Source: Massilia sp. Root351
Lineage (GTDB): Bacteria > Pseudomonadota > Gammaproteobacteria > Burkholderiales > Burkholderiaceae_D
DNA length: 64,000 nt
Assembly: GCF_001425045.1 (NCBI RefSeq)
Contig: NZ_LMDJ01000032.1
Coordinates: 187,126 to 251,125 of the forward strand
Reading direction: 5' to 3'
A program made the position numbers and the translations under genes. A model generated the notes under the pieces. The model made no database searches, had not been told where the DNA came from, and was given only the letters and a program-made list of their open reading frames with translations. Shown here one piece after another: positions 24,878 through 33,725 of this stretch (its first letter is position 1; each line of letters opens with the position of its first letter).

Positions 24878-26536
24878 CTACGCCGGCGCGGCGCGCTGCC
24901 AAGCCTCCCTGCGGCTGTTTTTGCGTCGCCGCCAGTGCCAGCCGGCGCCCACGCCCGCCACGCCCAGCAGCAAACCGCCCACCGGGGCAGGGACGGGCAG
25001 GGCGCTTTCTTCTGCCAGCGCCGGCCCCTCGCGCAGCTCGGGCGGGAAGGGGCGCGGCGGCACCGGCACGATCTGCCACTGCGACTCGTCCTGCGGCGCG
25101 CGCGCAAGGTACTCGTCTATGGAAAACACCGGCGCCGAGCCGAACGCGCGGCTGGACGGCACCTGCGGGATGCGCACCAGCACCAGCGCTTCCACGTCCT
25201 CCTGCAGCTGGCGCTCGTACGGGCTCAGCGCGCGTTCCTGCGGGCCGCCGCCGAGCAGCTTGAGCAAATCCTGGCCCAGCGCGGCGAATGCCACCGCCGG
25301 GTAGAGCCGGGTCTGTTCCTCGGTGAAATAGTCGTAGGCCTTGTGGCCGCTGGCCAGGCTCATGTCCTTGGCGGCCTTGTAGCCGTAAGCGCCGAGCGCC
25401 TTCAGGCGGCTGGTCGGGCCCTGCTCGGGCAGCTGCCAGCCCAGGCCCTTGAACACGTCCACGCTGATGCCGGCGCAGTTGGCGGCGGCGTGGCGGTAGC
25501 GGAAGTCGTGCCTGTAGAAGCGGCGGAAGGTGTCCTGCATGCTGCCCTGGAAGGCTTGCGCGGTGCGCGCGTCGCGCAGCACCGCCACCAGCATGGTCGA
25601 CGGCCGGTAGTATTGCTGGCCGCTGTTCAGGTCCATCAGGTAGTTATCCATCGGCACCATGGACGCGATCACGCCTTTCTCGCTGTAGCTGTCCAGGTTG
25701 TAGAAATTGTTTACCATCCAGTCGGCCCATTCGCCGTTGCGGCCCATGCGGCCGGTCGCGACAGCGAAGTGGCCGCCGTAGGCTTCGTCGTCGTCGCCCT
25801 GGGCGCCGTTCAGCACGACGGCCAGCACCGGCTTGCCGCGCCAGTCGCGCTGGGCGCCGGGCTGGCGTTCCCAGATCAGCCGCGTGGCGTAAGCGCTGCG
25901 CGCACCGCCGTTTTCGTGGCGCACGAAGCCGGCCAGGCTGTCGCCGGCACTGAGCGGTTGGCGGCGCATGGACGCCGCGTCGATGACGAAGTCGCGCGGC
26001 CAGATGGTGCGCGCTTCGAAGGTCGGCTTGCCTGCCACGTCGCGCAGCGTGCCGCGCACGCGCACGTCGCGCTGGCGGAAGAAGTCGAGGCTGCCGGCAT
26101 TGAAATAGGAGCGGTTGGAAGCGATCCTGGGCGCCAGTTGCATGGCCAGCGGCGCCGCGCCGGGCGCCTGCAGAGTACGGCCGGACGGCGCCAGCGTGGC
26201 CTGCCGGATCAACTGAGGCGCGCCCAGCCAAACGAGGTCCGGCAGGGCGGGCGAAGCGTCCGGGGCCGGAACGGGGCTGGTGGTGGCCGGGCCGGCCGGC
26301 CGGCGCGGCACGGCCAGGCCTTCCCCCTGGAAATACCACAGCGCCTGTTTGGGCGCGCAGCCGCCGCAGCCGCCGTCGTCGTAGCGGAACTGGCTGCCGT
26401 CGTACAGCCCCAGGCGCTCGCCGTCGAGCGCGGCAGTGACGGACGGCGCGGCGGCCTGGGATGTGGGCGTGGCCGCTAGCGCTGCGGCAAAGTTCAGCGT
26501 CAGGACGCTGGCGGCAAGGCAGGTATGTGTGTGCAT
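24878..26536 (-). CDS. Exported hypothetical protein with possible papain-like Cys/His pair and C-terminal anchor
   Basis: 552 residues from ATG 26536 (an ATG at 26551 is also in frame). A signal peptide (about 1-22, ending ALA) is followed by a Cys-rich GGCGGCAPK near 55-64 and a large globular part. A His in YGGHFAVATGR (H256) and a Cys in ANCAGISVDVFKGLGW (C354) recall permuted NlpC/P60-type peptidases; this is inference. The C-terminus has VPAPV, a membrane segment (about 515-532) and a basic RRRK tail, like a degenerate PEP-CTERM sorting signal. It lies between flgN and motD, and no flagellar role is known. Confidence 0.7.
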   Translation of the reverse strand: MHTHTCLAASVLTLNFAAALAATPTSQAAAPSVTAALDGERLGLYDGSQFRYDDGGCGGCAPKQALWYFQGEGLAVPRRPAGPATTSPVPAPDASPALPDLVWLGAPQLIRQATLAPSGRTLQAPGAAPLAMQLAPRIASNRSYFNAGSLDFFRQRDVRVRGTLRDVAGKPTFEARTIWPRDFVIDAASMRRQPLSAGDSLAGFVRHENGGARSAYATRLIWERQPGAQRDWRGKPVLAVVLNGAQGDDDEAYGGHFAVATGRMGRNGEWADWMVNNFYNLDSYSEKGVIASMVPMDNYLMDLNSGQQYYRPSTMLVAVLRDARTAQAFQGSMQDTFRRFYRHDFRYRHAAANCAGISVDVFKGLGWQLPEQGPTSRLKALGAYGYKAAKDMSLASGHKAYDYFTEEQTRLYPAVAFAALGQDLLKLLGGGPQERALSPYERQLQEDVEALVLVRIPQVPSSRAFGSAPVFSIDEYLARAPQDESQWQIVPVPPRPFPPELREGPALAEESALPVPAPVGGLLLGVAGVGAGWHWRRRKNSRREAWQRAAPA

Positions 26537-26538
26537 GG

Positions 26539-26570
26539 TTGCATTATGCAATAGTTTGCATTAAATGCAA
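26539..26570. promoter_or_regulatory. Two palindromic TTGCAT-ATGCAA sites (candidate operator)
   Basis: TTGCAT-T-ATGCAA (26539-26551) and TTGCAT-TAA-ATGCAA (26556-26570) are perfect palindromes 18 bases centre to centre, immediately before the ATG 26536 of the exported protein. The same DNA offers a -35-like TTGCAT and a -10-like CATAAT 16 bases apart on the minus strand. A dimeric repressor or activator binding there is a reasonable inference. Confidence 0.5.
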
Positions 26571-26598
26571 CGTTGTTCCAAATGAAGATTGACGCCTG

Positions 26599-27063
26599 TC
26601 AACCTGCCAGGAAGCCGCGGCGCGGGTTGGCCGTCGTGGGTTGGCCGCTGGGGCCGTAGAAATTGCCTTGCGCCTGGGGCCGCAGCGCTTGCAGCGCGCC
26701 TTGGGTGTGGCTCAGGTGTTTGCTGATGAGGGTGCCGTTCAGGCGGTTCAGTTCTTTGGCTTCGCGCGTCAGGTCCAGTACCTGGGCCCACAGCGGGGCC
26801 GCTTCCGGGTCGCCGCTGGCGGCCAGCCACGCTTCCATGCCGGCTTCTTCCGCCTTGTAGCCTGCCGCGCCGAGCGCGTTGTGGCGTTGGCTGGCCAGCA
26901 CGGCCATATCGTTGACCAGGGAAGACTTCCGTGGCGTCAGTTCCGTCAGGCCATCGATGTCCGCCGCCACCAGCTGCTGCTGTTCCTGCTTCAACACTTC
27001 CAGCAGGGCAGTGATGACGCGCTGTTCTTCGCGCAGACTGGACATGGGGGAGACGGAGGACAT
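26599..27063 (-). CDS. flgN: FlgK/FlgL chaperone FlgN
   Basis: 154 residues, all helical, matching the FlgN family in size and pattern (LREEQRVITALLEVLKQEQQQL.. and LNRLNGTLISKHL). FlgN keeps the hook-filament junction proteins FlgK and FlgL ready for export. The Gly/Pro/Asn-rich tail is typically disordered. It starts 8 bases after the flgM stop, so it is transcribed from the flgM sigma-28 promoter. Confidence 0.88.
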   Translation of the reverse strand: MSSVSPMSSLREEQRVITALLEVLKQEQQQLVAADIDGLTELTPRKSSLVNDMAVLASQRHNALGAAGYKAEEAGMEAWLAASGDPEAAPLWAQVLDLTREAKELNRLNGTLISKHLSHTQGALQALRPQAQGNFYGPSGQPTTANPRRGFLAG

Positions 27064-27070
27064 GGTTTAC

Positions 27071-27376
27071 CTATCTTTTACGTGAGTGCAGCAGATCCTT
27101 GACTGTTTCCAGCAAGCCGTCCGCCACTTTTTCGGAATTGACTTGGAATTGCCCATCGGCAATCGCAAGCTTGATGCGTTCTACTTTTTTCGTGTCGAAC
27201 ACGGCGCTGCTGCCGCTGGCGCTGCTGGCGGCCATGGCCTGGCCCTGTGCCGACAGTTTCACGCTGTCGGTGCTGATCGGGGCGCTACTGGCCTTGTCGG
27301 CGCCGCGCGCGGTGGTGCTGGTGGCAGGCGAGGCCGGCAGGCCAGGCGTGCTCTTGACTGAGTCGTTAATTTTCAC
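27071..27376 (-). CDS. flgM: Anti-sigma-28 factor FlgM
   Basis: 101 residues from a GTG start at 27376 (MKINDSVKSTPGL, the family's usual N-terminus), with GAGGA 7 bases upstream; the open frame continues 9 codons further to an ATG, which is less likely. The C-terminal helices (DTKKVERIKLAIADGQFQVNSEKVADGLLETV) bind FliA, and the N-terminal part is Ser/Ala-rich and disordered. FlgM holds FliA until it is exported through the finished hook. A sigma-28 promoter lies 50 bases upstream. Confidence 0.92.
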   Translation of the reverse strand: MKINDSVKSTPGLPASPATSTTARGADKASSAPISTDSVKLSAQGQAMAASSASGSSAVFDTKKVERIKLAIADGQFQVNSEKVADGLLETVKDLLHSRKR

Positions 27377-27425
27377 AGCAATATCCTCATCTGTTTGGGG
27401 CATAAAAACCCCGGGATCTGAGTAA

Positions 27426-27452
27426 TTAACGGCGCCGTGATCATAAACTTTA
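27426..27452 (-). promoter_or_regulatory. Sigma-28 promoter of flgMN
   Basis: On the minus strand the -35 is TAAAGTTT (27452-27445) and the -10 is GCCGTTAA (27433-27426), with an 11-base spacer. This matches the consensus TAAAGTTT-N11-GCCGATAA at 15 of 16 positions. It lies between flgA and flgM. Confidence 0.88.
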
Positions 27453-27458
27453 GCGTTA

Positions 27459-28178
27459 TTAGAACGCCACCTCCACCAGGCCCCCGGCTTTCGCCACGCC
27501 GCTGACCTGCTGCCCCCCGGCAGTCCTCACTTGCACGATCTGTCCTTCGGACGCGGCCGCCACCGCGCGGGCCTCGGCCGACACGCGGAAACCGGCGCCG
27601 CCGGACACCACCCGCACCAGCTGGCCGGCCGTGATGACCTGCTTGCTGCGCAGCGTGTCGAGCCGCATCGGCGTGCCCGCCGCCAGCGATACGCCGGCGC
27701 TGCGGCCGACCACCTGGCCGATGTCGGTGGCTATGCCGGCCGGCAATGTTGTCAAATCGCCCTTGACCAGCACCAGCTGGCCCGCCTCGATGGGCTGGCC
27801 CTGGGCCAGCGGCACGGCGCTGGCCACATAGTCGGCCTGCACCGTCACATTGGCTTGAATATACACCGTCCATGCGGAAGGGGCCGCACAGCGCACCCCT
27901 ACCGTGGTCTTGCCCCAGGCGCGCGCGCCGGGCATGAAAAAGGCTTGCAGCTGGGGGCAGGGGGCCAGCGCCATGCGCTGGTCGATGGCACCCACGTTGA
28001 CCGTGACGGCGCCCGGCAGTCCCACCGTCTGCGTCTGCAGGAATTGCTCCACGGCCTGGCGCACGGCGCCCAGGTCCTGGCGCGCCGGCGCGGCCGGCTG
28101 CTGGGCCACGGCCTGGGCAGCGGCGGCGCCCAGCGTGGCACTCAGCATCAATATGGCGGTCAACAGTGTGCGTTTCAT
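27459..28178 (-). CDS. flgA: P-ring assembly chaperone FlgA
   Basis: 239 residues. The ATG at 28178 gives a clear signal peptide (MKRTLLTAILMLSATLGAAAAQA); the longer open frame upstream is not used. The C-terminal SAF/FlgA domain has VLVKGDL, GRSAGVSLAAGTPM and QVRTAGGQQVSGVA. FlgA helps FlgI form the P ring in the periplasm. AGGGA precedes the ATG. It is divergent from flgB; the 155-base gap must hold both promoters, but no sigma-54 or sigma-28 match was found there. Confidence 0.92.
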   Translation of the reverse strand: MKRTLLTAILMLSATLGAAAAQAVAQQPAAPARQDLGAVRQAVEQFLQTQTVGLPGAVTVNVGAIDQRMALAPCPQLQAFFMPGARAWGKTTVGVRCAAPSAWTVYIQANVTVQADYVASAVPLAQGQPIEAGQLVLVKGDLTTLPAGIATDIGQVVGRSAGVSLAAGTPMRLDTLRSKQVITAGQLVRVVSGGAGFRVSAEARAVAAASEGQIVQVRTAGGQQVSGVAKAGGLVEVAF

Positions 28179-28333
28179 GGTCGGTTCCCTTCGAATGTGG
28201 CCATGATAGCCCGCGCGCGCGCGGCCGAAGCGGGGAATAAGACGGCAAATCCGGGGCTGCTCGCGCGATCGGATCGCCATGCCCATCCGTATCATCGATC
28301 CTGTCACCAATAGAAAGTGGGCCGGAGGTAGCG

Positions 28334-28747
28334 ATGTTAGGAAAACTGGACGAATTCATGCGCTTTAACGAGACGGCGCTGAGCCTGCGCTCGCAGCGCC
28401 AGACCGTGCTGGCGTCTAACATCGCCAATGCGGACACGCCGAACTACAAGGCCAAGGACATCGACTTCACCGCCGCCCTGACCAGCGCCATGGCCGGCGC
28501 ATCCCAGCCGCTGAAGACGACGGCGCAGAAACATTTCCCTGTCCCCCAGCAAGGAGCTGGCACGCTGCCGGACGGTACGCCGCTGCAGTACCGCGGCATC
28601 GTGCAGGGGGCGGTGGACGGCAACACGGTGGACATGGATGTGGAACGCAACCAGTTTGCCGACAACGCGCTGCGCTATGAAGCCGGCATTACGCTGATCA
28701 ATTCCCAGATCAAGGGATTGATGGCGGCGATCCAGGGAGGACAATAA
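28334..28747 (+). CDS. flgB: Flagellar proximal rod protein FlgB
   Basis: 137 residues, the normal length. It has the N-terminal rod/hook family motif LASNIANADTPNYKAKDIDF and a C-terminal coiled-coil end. FlgB forms part of the proximal rod in the periplasm. The ribosome-binding site GGAGGT is strong. It starts the flgBCDEFGHIJ operon, divergent from flgA. Confidence 0.95.
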   Translation: MLGKLDEFMRFNETALSLRSQRQTVLASNIANADTPNYKAKDIDFTAALTSAMAGASQPLKTTAQKHFPVPQQGAGTLPDGTPLQYRGIVQGAVDGNTVDMDVERNQFADNALRYEAGITLINSQIKGLMAAIQGGQ

Positions 28748-28749
28748 CC

Positions 28750-29157
28750 ATGTCGCTGTTTAGTATATTTAACGTTTCCGGTTCGGCCATGAGCGCCCAG
28801 GCCCAGCGCCTGAACGTGGTGGCCAGCAACCTGGCCAATGCCGACAGCGCCACCAGCGCCAGCGGCGAGGCCTACCGCGCCAAGCAGGTGGTGTTCGAGG
28901 CGCAGCCGGCCGCCAACGGCGGCGCGTCCACCGGCGTCAAGGTGCAGCGCGTGATCGAAGATCCGTCGCCGCTCAAGCAGGTGTACGACCCCAAGCACCC
29001 CATGGCCGACGACAAGGGCTATGTCAGCATGCCCAACGTGAACGTGGTGGACGAGATGGTCAACATGCTGTCGGCGTCGCGCTCCTACCAGACCAACGTG
29101 GAAACCATGAACGCGGCCAAGTCCCTGCTGCTGAAAACGCTGACCATCGGTCAATAA
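28750..29157 (+). CDS. flgC: Flagellar proximal rod protein FlgC
   Basis: 135 residues with the N-terminal NVVASNLANADS motif and the C-terminal MPNVNVVDEMVNMLSASRSYQTNVE motif typical of rod proteins. It polymerises with FlgB, FlgF and FlgG. It begins 2 bases after flgB. Confidence 0.95.
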   Translation: MSLFSIFNVSGSAMSAQAQRLNVVASNLANADSATSASGEAYRAKQVVFEAQPAANGGASTGVKVQRVIEDPSPLKQVYDPKHPMADDKGYVSMPNVNVVDEMVNMLSASRSYQTNVETMNAAKSLLLKTLTIGQ

Positions 29158-29182
29158 GCCCATTTAAACAAGAGAGAAATCG

Positions 29183-29863
29183 ATGCCTACCGCCGCCACC
29201 ACCGCCGCGCCCGTCAGCGACGTGCTGCTGAACGCCGTCAACCCGAAAAAGGCCGTCGCCACCGACAGCGTGCAGGCCGACACCGACAAGTTCATGACCC
29301 TGCTGGTCACCCAGCTGAAAAACCAGGATCCGATGAGCCCGCTGGACAATGCGCAGATCACCAGCCAGCTGGCGCAGCTGTCGACGGTGACCGGCGTCAA
29401 CAAGCTGAACACCACGCTGGAGTCGCTCAAGTCGAGCTACCAGTCGGCCGAGAGCGTGCAGGCGGCCGGCATGATCAACCACGGCGTGCTGTCCGAGGGC
29501 AAGAACGTCGGCCTGGCTGACGGCAAGGCCATCCTGGGCATCGACCTGGGCACGCCGGCCGATACGGTGAATATCGTCATCAAGACCGCCGCCGGCAAGG
29601 AAGTGGACACCATCCAGCTGGAAGACCAGCCGGCCGGCACCCTGCCCATTACCTGGGACGGCAAGACGTCAGACGGCAAGACCCTGCCCAACGGCAATTA
29701 CGTGTTCAGCGTCGAAGCGCGCTCCGGCGGCAAGGTGCTGAAAGACGCGCTGGGCCTGCAGTTCGGCGTGGTGGCCAGCGTGTCCACCGGCGCCGGCGGC
29801 GTCAAGCTCAACGTGCCCACCTCGGGCCAGCTGAGCATGTCCGACATCAAGCAAATCCTGTAA
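29183..29863 (+). CDS. flgD: Hook-capping protein FlgD
   Basis: 226 residues. The N-terminal region (FMTLLVTQLKNQDPMSPLDN..QLAQLSTVTGV) is the FlgD export/cap signature; the middle and C-terminus hold the FlgD Tudor-like and Ig-like parts (TWDGKTSDGKTLPNGNY). It caps the growing hook and is discarded afterwards. A 25-base gap follows flgC. Confidence 0.95.
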   Translation: MPTAATTAAPVSDVLLNAVNPKKAVATDSVQADTDKFMTLLVTQLKNQDPMSPLDNAQITSQLAQLSTVTGVNKLNTTLESLKSSYQSAESVQAAGMINHGVLSEGKNVGLADGKAILGIDLGTPADTVNIVIKTAAGKEVDTIQLEDQPAGTLPITWDGKTSDGKTLPNGNYVFSVEARSGGKVLKDALGLQFGVVASVSTGAGGVKLNVPTSGQLSMSDIKQIL

Positions 29864-29897
29864 TTACTTTGTCACCCACCACCGCATAGGGGAAATC

Positions 29898-31442
29898 ATG
29901 TTCCAACAAGGACTCAGCGGCCTGAACGCCGCAGCCAAATCGCTGGACGTCATCGGCAACAACATCGCCAACGCCAGCACCGTGGGTTTCAAAGGCTCGC
30001 AGGCGCAATTCGCCGACCTGTACGCCAACTCGCTGAACGGCGTGAGCGGCAACAACGCCGGTATCGGCGTGTCGGTGTCGCGTCTGGCGCAGCAATTCAC
30101 GCAGGGCAATATCGAAACGTCCAACAACCCGCTCGACATCTCCATCAACGGCGGCGGCTTCTTCCGCACCACCACGCCCAGCGGCGGCGTGCAGTACAGC
30201 CGCAACGGCCAGTTCCAGCTGGACAAGACCGGCACCATCATCAACGCCCAGGGCAATGCGCTGACCGGCTATCCTGTGACCAAGGACGGTGTGGTGCTGC
30301 AGGGCGCGCCGGGCCCGATCAAGATCGACACCGCCGACCTGGTGCCGGTGGAAACCACCAAGGCCAACTTCGAGCTGAACCTGGACTCGCGCAGCAAGGT
30401 GCCGGAAAAGGTACCGTTCAACGCGCTCGACCCGCTGACCTACAACAAGCAGACCGTGCTGGACGTCTACGACAGCCTGGGCAATCCGCACGTGATGTCG
30501 ACGTTCTACGTCAAGACCGACGCCAACACCTGGGACGTGTACGTGGCCAGCGACGGCGTCGAGCAGGCGGCGGCGGCAGTGGCAGCCGTGGTCAACAACG
30601 ACGCCACCCTCAAGCCGCTGCGCGACGCCTACCAGGCTGCGGTGCAGACCGGCGATCCGGTCCAGATCGCCGACGCCAACACCGCCTACTCGGCCGCCGC
30701 CGGCGCCTTGATGCAGGCGGCACTGGACGCCGTGCCCAACGTCACGCCGGCGCAGAGCGCCAGGCTGCTGGCTGCCTACACCGCGCCGACCGACGTCGGC
30801 GCGATTGTCGGCACCAATCCAGACAAGATCAACGCGGCGCTGGCCGCTGCCATCAGCGCGCCGGCCAGCAAGGTGGGCACCCTGGTGTTCGACCAGAAAG
30901 GCTCGATCAACACCACGGCGATGGCCGCGCTGACCCCGGCCCAGTCGCTGCCGTTCAGCATCACGCTGCCGCTGTTCCCGGACACCGGCTCGGTCGAGCC
31001 GCTGGTGATTGAAACCTCGTTTACCGGTACCACCCAGTACGGCACCGCCACCAGCGAAAAGGCGTCCACCCAGGACGGCTACTCGTCCGGCCACCTGGAG
31101 CGCTTCGCGGCCGGCGCCGACGGCGTGATCCTGGGCCAGTACAGCAACGGCAAGTCGCGTCCGCTGGGCCAGATCGTGCTGGTCAACTTCGCCAACCCGG
31201 ACGGGCTGACGCCGCTGGGCAACAATGCCTGGGCGGAGAGCTCGGCCTCCGGCACGCCGCAGGTGGGCACGCCGGGCACCGGCAGCAACGGCCAGCTGCG
31301 CTCGGCCTCGGTGGAAACTTCGAACGTGGACCTGACGGCCGAACTGGTCAACATGATCACCGCGCAGCGCGTCTACCAGGCCAACTCGCAGACCATCAAG
31401 ACCCAGGACCAGGTGCTGCAGACGCTGGTCAACCTGCGTTAA
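29898..31442 (+). CDS. flgE: Flagellar hook protein FlgE with a helical insertion
   Basis: 514 residues, longer than the roughly 400 of enteric FlgE. The N-terminal D0 (LNAAAKSLDVIGNNIANAST) and C-terminal D0 (VDLTAELVNMITAQRVYQANSQTIKTQDQ) are normal. Residues about 221-325 are a Ala-rich, probably alpha-helical insertion between TWDVYVASDG and VGTLVFDQKG, where other hook proteins have a short loop. The hook joins motor to filament. AGGGGA lies before the ATG. Confidence 0.95.
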   Translation: MFQQGLSGLNAAAKSLDVIGNNIANASTVGFKGSQAQFADLYANSLNGVSGNNAGIGVSVSRLAQQFTQGNIETSNNPLDISINGGGFFRTTTPSGGVQYSRNGQFQLDKTGTIINAQGNALTGYPVTKDGVVLQGAPGPIKIDTADLVPVETTKANFELNLDSRSKVPEKVPFNALDPLTYNKQTVLDVYDSLGNPHVMSTFYVKTDANTWDVYVASDGVEQAAAAVAAVVNNDATLKPLRDAYQAAVQTGDPVQIADANTAYSAAAGALMQAALDAVPNVTPAQSARLLAAYTAPTDVGAIVGTNPDKINAALAAAISAPASKVGTLVFDQKGSINTTAMAALTPAQSLPFSITLPLFPDTGSVEPLVIETSFTGTTQYGTATSEKASTQDGYSSGHLERFAAGADGVILGQYSNGKSRPLGQIVLVNFANPDGLTPLGNNAWAESSASGTPQVGTPGTGSNGQLRSASVETSNVDLTAELVNMITAQRVYQANSQTIKTQDQVLQTLVNLR

Positions 31443-31456
31443 TAGGAAGGCAAGCC

Positions 31457-32200
31457 ATGGACCGCCTCGTCTACACCGCCATGACCGGCGCCAGGCATGT
31501 GCTGGAGCAGCAGGCCACCGCGTCGAACAACCTGGCCAACGCCACCACCACCGGCTTTCGCGCCCAGCTCGATTCGTTCCGCGCGGTGCCGGTGCAGTCC
31601 GAGGGGCTGCCGACCCGCACCTTCGTGGTCGATTCCACCGTCGGCGCGGATTTCCGCGCCGGGCCGATCCAGACCACCGGGCGCGCGCTCGACGTGGCCT
31701 TGCGCGGCGAGGGCTGGATGGCGGTGCAGGCGTCCGACGGCACCGAGGCCTACACCCGCAACGGCAGCCTGAAGGTGAGCGAAAACGGCTTGCTGCAAAC
31801 CACCAGCGGCCAGACCTTGATGGGCGAGAACGGCCCGATCGCGATCCCGCCGCAAAGCGAGGTGGCGATCGCTTCCGACGGCACCGTCAGCTCGATCGAC
31901 ACCAGCCAGACCAAGCCCGGCCCGGCCAACGTGCTGGGGCGCATCAAGCTGGTCAATCCGGACACCAAGGGCCTGGAGCGCGGCAACGACGGCCTGTTCC
32001 GCCAGAGCAGCGGCCTGCCGGCCGCGGCCGACGTCAACGTGCGCCTGGTGGACGGCGCGCTGGAAGGCAGCAATGTCAACCCGGTGGACGCCATGGTCAA
32101 CATGATTTCGCTCGGGCGCCAGTTCGACATGCAAATGAGCTTGCTGAAGAATGCCGAGAATAACGCCGCGAAAGCCACCCAGATCCTCGCTTTGACTTAA
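31457..32200 (+). CDS. flgF: Flagellar proximal rod protein FlgF
   Basis: 247 residues. It starts MDRLVYTAMTGARHVLEQQATASNNLANATT and ends with the rod C-terminal motif (NPVDAMVNMISLGRQFDMQMSLL). FlgF is a rod protein between FlgC and FlgG. GGAAGG is just before the ATG. Neighbours flgE and flgG confirm the call. Confidence 0.95.
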   Translation: MDRLVYTAMTGARHVLEQQATASNNLANATTTGFRAQLDSFRAVPVQSEGLPTRTFVVDSTVGADFRAGPIQTTGRALDVALRGEGWMAVQASDGTEAYTRNGSLKVSENGLLQTTSGQTLMGENGPIAIPPQSEVAIASDGTVSSIDTSQTKPGPANVLGRIKLVNPDTKGLERGNDGLFRQSSGLPAAADVNVRLVDGALEGSNVNPVDAMVNMISLGRQFDMQMSLLKNAENNAAKATQILALT

Positions 32201-32267
32201 CGCTGCCCCCTGCATAATGGTGACGTGGAAAAAGCCTCGGCTGCCACGCCATTAAGGGAGAAAGCAA

Positions 32268-33050
32268 ATGATACGATCGCTGTGGATAGCCAAGACCGGC
32301 ATGGAAGCGCAGCAAACCGCGATGGACACGGTTGCCAACAACCTGGCCAACGTCAGCACCAACGGTTTCAAGAAGTCGCGCGCCGTGTTCGAGGACTTGC
32401 TGTACCAGAACGTGCGCCAGCCCGGCGCGCAATCGTCGCAGCAGACGCAGCTGCCGTCGGGCATGCAGGTCGGCACCGGCGTGCGCCCGGTGGCCATCGA
32501 GCGCATCCATACCCAGGGCAACCCGCAAGCGACCGGCAACGATAAAGACCTGATGGTCAACGGCAACGGCTTCTTCAACGTGCTGCTGCCCGACGGCACC
32601 ACCGGCTACACCCGCGACGGCTCCTTCCAGCGCGACAGCAACGGCCAGATGGTGACCTCCAGCGGCTTCGTGCTGCAGCCAGCCATCACCATCCCCGCCA
32701 ACGCCAACAGCATCACCGTGGGCCGCGACGGCACGGTGTCGGTCACCCTGCCGGGCCAGACCGCCGCGCAGCAGATCGGCTCGATCCAGCTGTCCACCTT
32801 CATCAACCCCACCGGCCTGGAGTCGAAGGGCGAGAACCTGTACGTGGAAACCGGCGCCTCCGGCGCGGCGCAGAACAACACGCCCGGCACCAACGGCACC
32901 GGCGTGATCCTGCAGGGCTATGTGGAAACCTCGAACGTCAACGTGGTCGAGGAAATGGTCAATATGATCCAGACCCAGCGCGCCTACGAAATCAACAGCA
33001 AGGCCATCACCACGTCGGACCAGATGCTGGCCAAGCTGTCGCAGCTGTAA
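32268..33050 (+). CDS. flgG: Flagellar distal rod protein FlgG
   Basis: 260 residues with MIRSLWIAKTGMEAQQTAMDTVANNLANVSTNGFKK at the start, the distal-rod insert QLPSGMQVGTG and the C-terminal NVNVVEEMVNMIQTQRAYEINSKAI. FlgG forms the drive shaft through the P and L rings. GGGAG lies upstream of the ATG. Confidence 0.96.
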   Translation: MIRSLWIAKTGMEAQQTAMDTVANNLANVSTNGFKKSRAVFEDLLYQNVRQPGAQSSQQTQLPSGMQVGTGVRPVAIERIHTQGNPQATGNDKDLMVNGNGFFNVLLPDGTTGYTRDGSFQRDSNGQMVTSSGFVLQPAITIPANANSITVGRDGTVSVTLPGQTAAQQIGSIQLSTFINPTGLESKGENLYVETGASGAAQNNTPGTNGTGVILQGYVETSNVNVVEEMVNMIQTQRAYEINSKAITTSDQMLAKLSQL

Positions 33051-33066
33051 GCAAAGGAATACCGCG

Positions 33067-33723
33067 ATGAAAGCACTCCTCCCCATCATGGCAGCGGCCG
33101 GCCTGGCGCTGGCCGGCTGCGGCACCGCGCCGACCTCCATCGTGCAAGGCGAGACCACCGCGCGCCCGCTGACGCAGGCGCAAATGGCCGCGCCCAGCAA
33201 CGGCGCCATCTTCCAGGCGCAGGCTTACCGCCCGCATTTCGAAGACCGCCGCGCACGCCTGGTGGGCGACGTGATCAACATCGTCATCACCGAGCGCACC
33301 TCGGCCGGCAAGAACGGCGCCAGCGCCGGCGGCAAGTCCGGCAGCATCAACTTCAAGGCCCCGGGCCAGCTGGCCGGCACTTTTGGCAGCCAGATTACCG
33401 CCGCCGCCGACAACAAGTTCGCCGACAACGCCAGCCAGAGCGCCAGCAACACCTTCACCGGCACCATGGGCGCCACCGTGGTCGAGGTCCTGCCGAACGG
33501 CAACCTGATCGTGGCCGGCGAAAAGCAGATCGCGCTGGACAAGGGCGTGGAGTACATCCGCTTCTCCGGCATGGTCAACCCGGACACCATCGGCACCGGC
33601 AACACCGTGGCCTCGACCGCCGTGGCCGACGCGCGCGTGGAATACCGCACCAGCGCCAAGATCGACCGCGCGGAAATGAATTCCATGGCGGCCCGCTTCT
33701 TCCTCAGCGTGCTGCCGTTCTGA
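33067..33723 (+). CDS. flgH: Outer-membrane L-ring lipoprotein FlgH
   Basis: 218 residues with a lipoprotein signal peptide ending in the lipobox LAGC (Cys20). Body motifs (RLVGDVINIVITERTSAGK, GNLIVAGEKQI, RFSGMVNPDTI) match FlgH. It forms the L ring in the outer membrane. AAAGGA precedes the ATG; it sits 17 bases after flgG. Confidence 0.96.
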   Translation: MKALLPIMAAAGLALAGCGTAPTSIVQGETTARPLTQAQMAAPSNGAIFQAQAYRPHFEDRRARLVGDVINIVITERTSAGKNGASAGGKSGSINFKAPGQLAGTFGSQITAAADNKFADNASQSASNTFTGTMGATVVEVLPNGNLIVAGEKQIALDKGVEYIRFSGMVNPDTIGTGNTVASTAVADARVEYRTSAKIDRAEMNSMAARFFLSVLPF

Positions 33724-33725
33724 TC

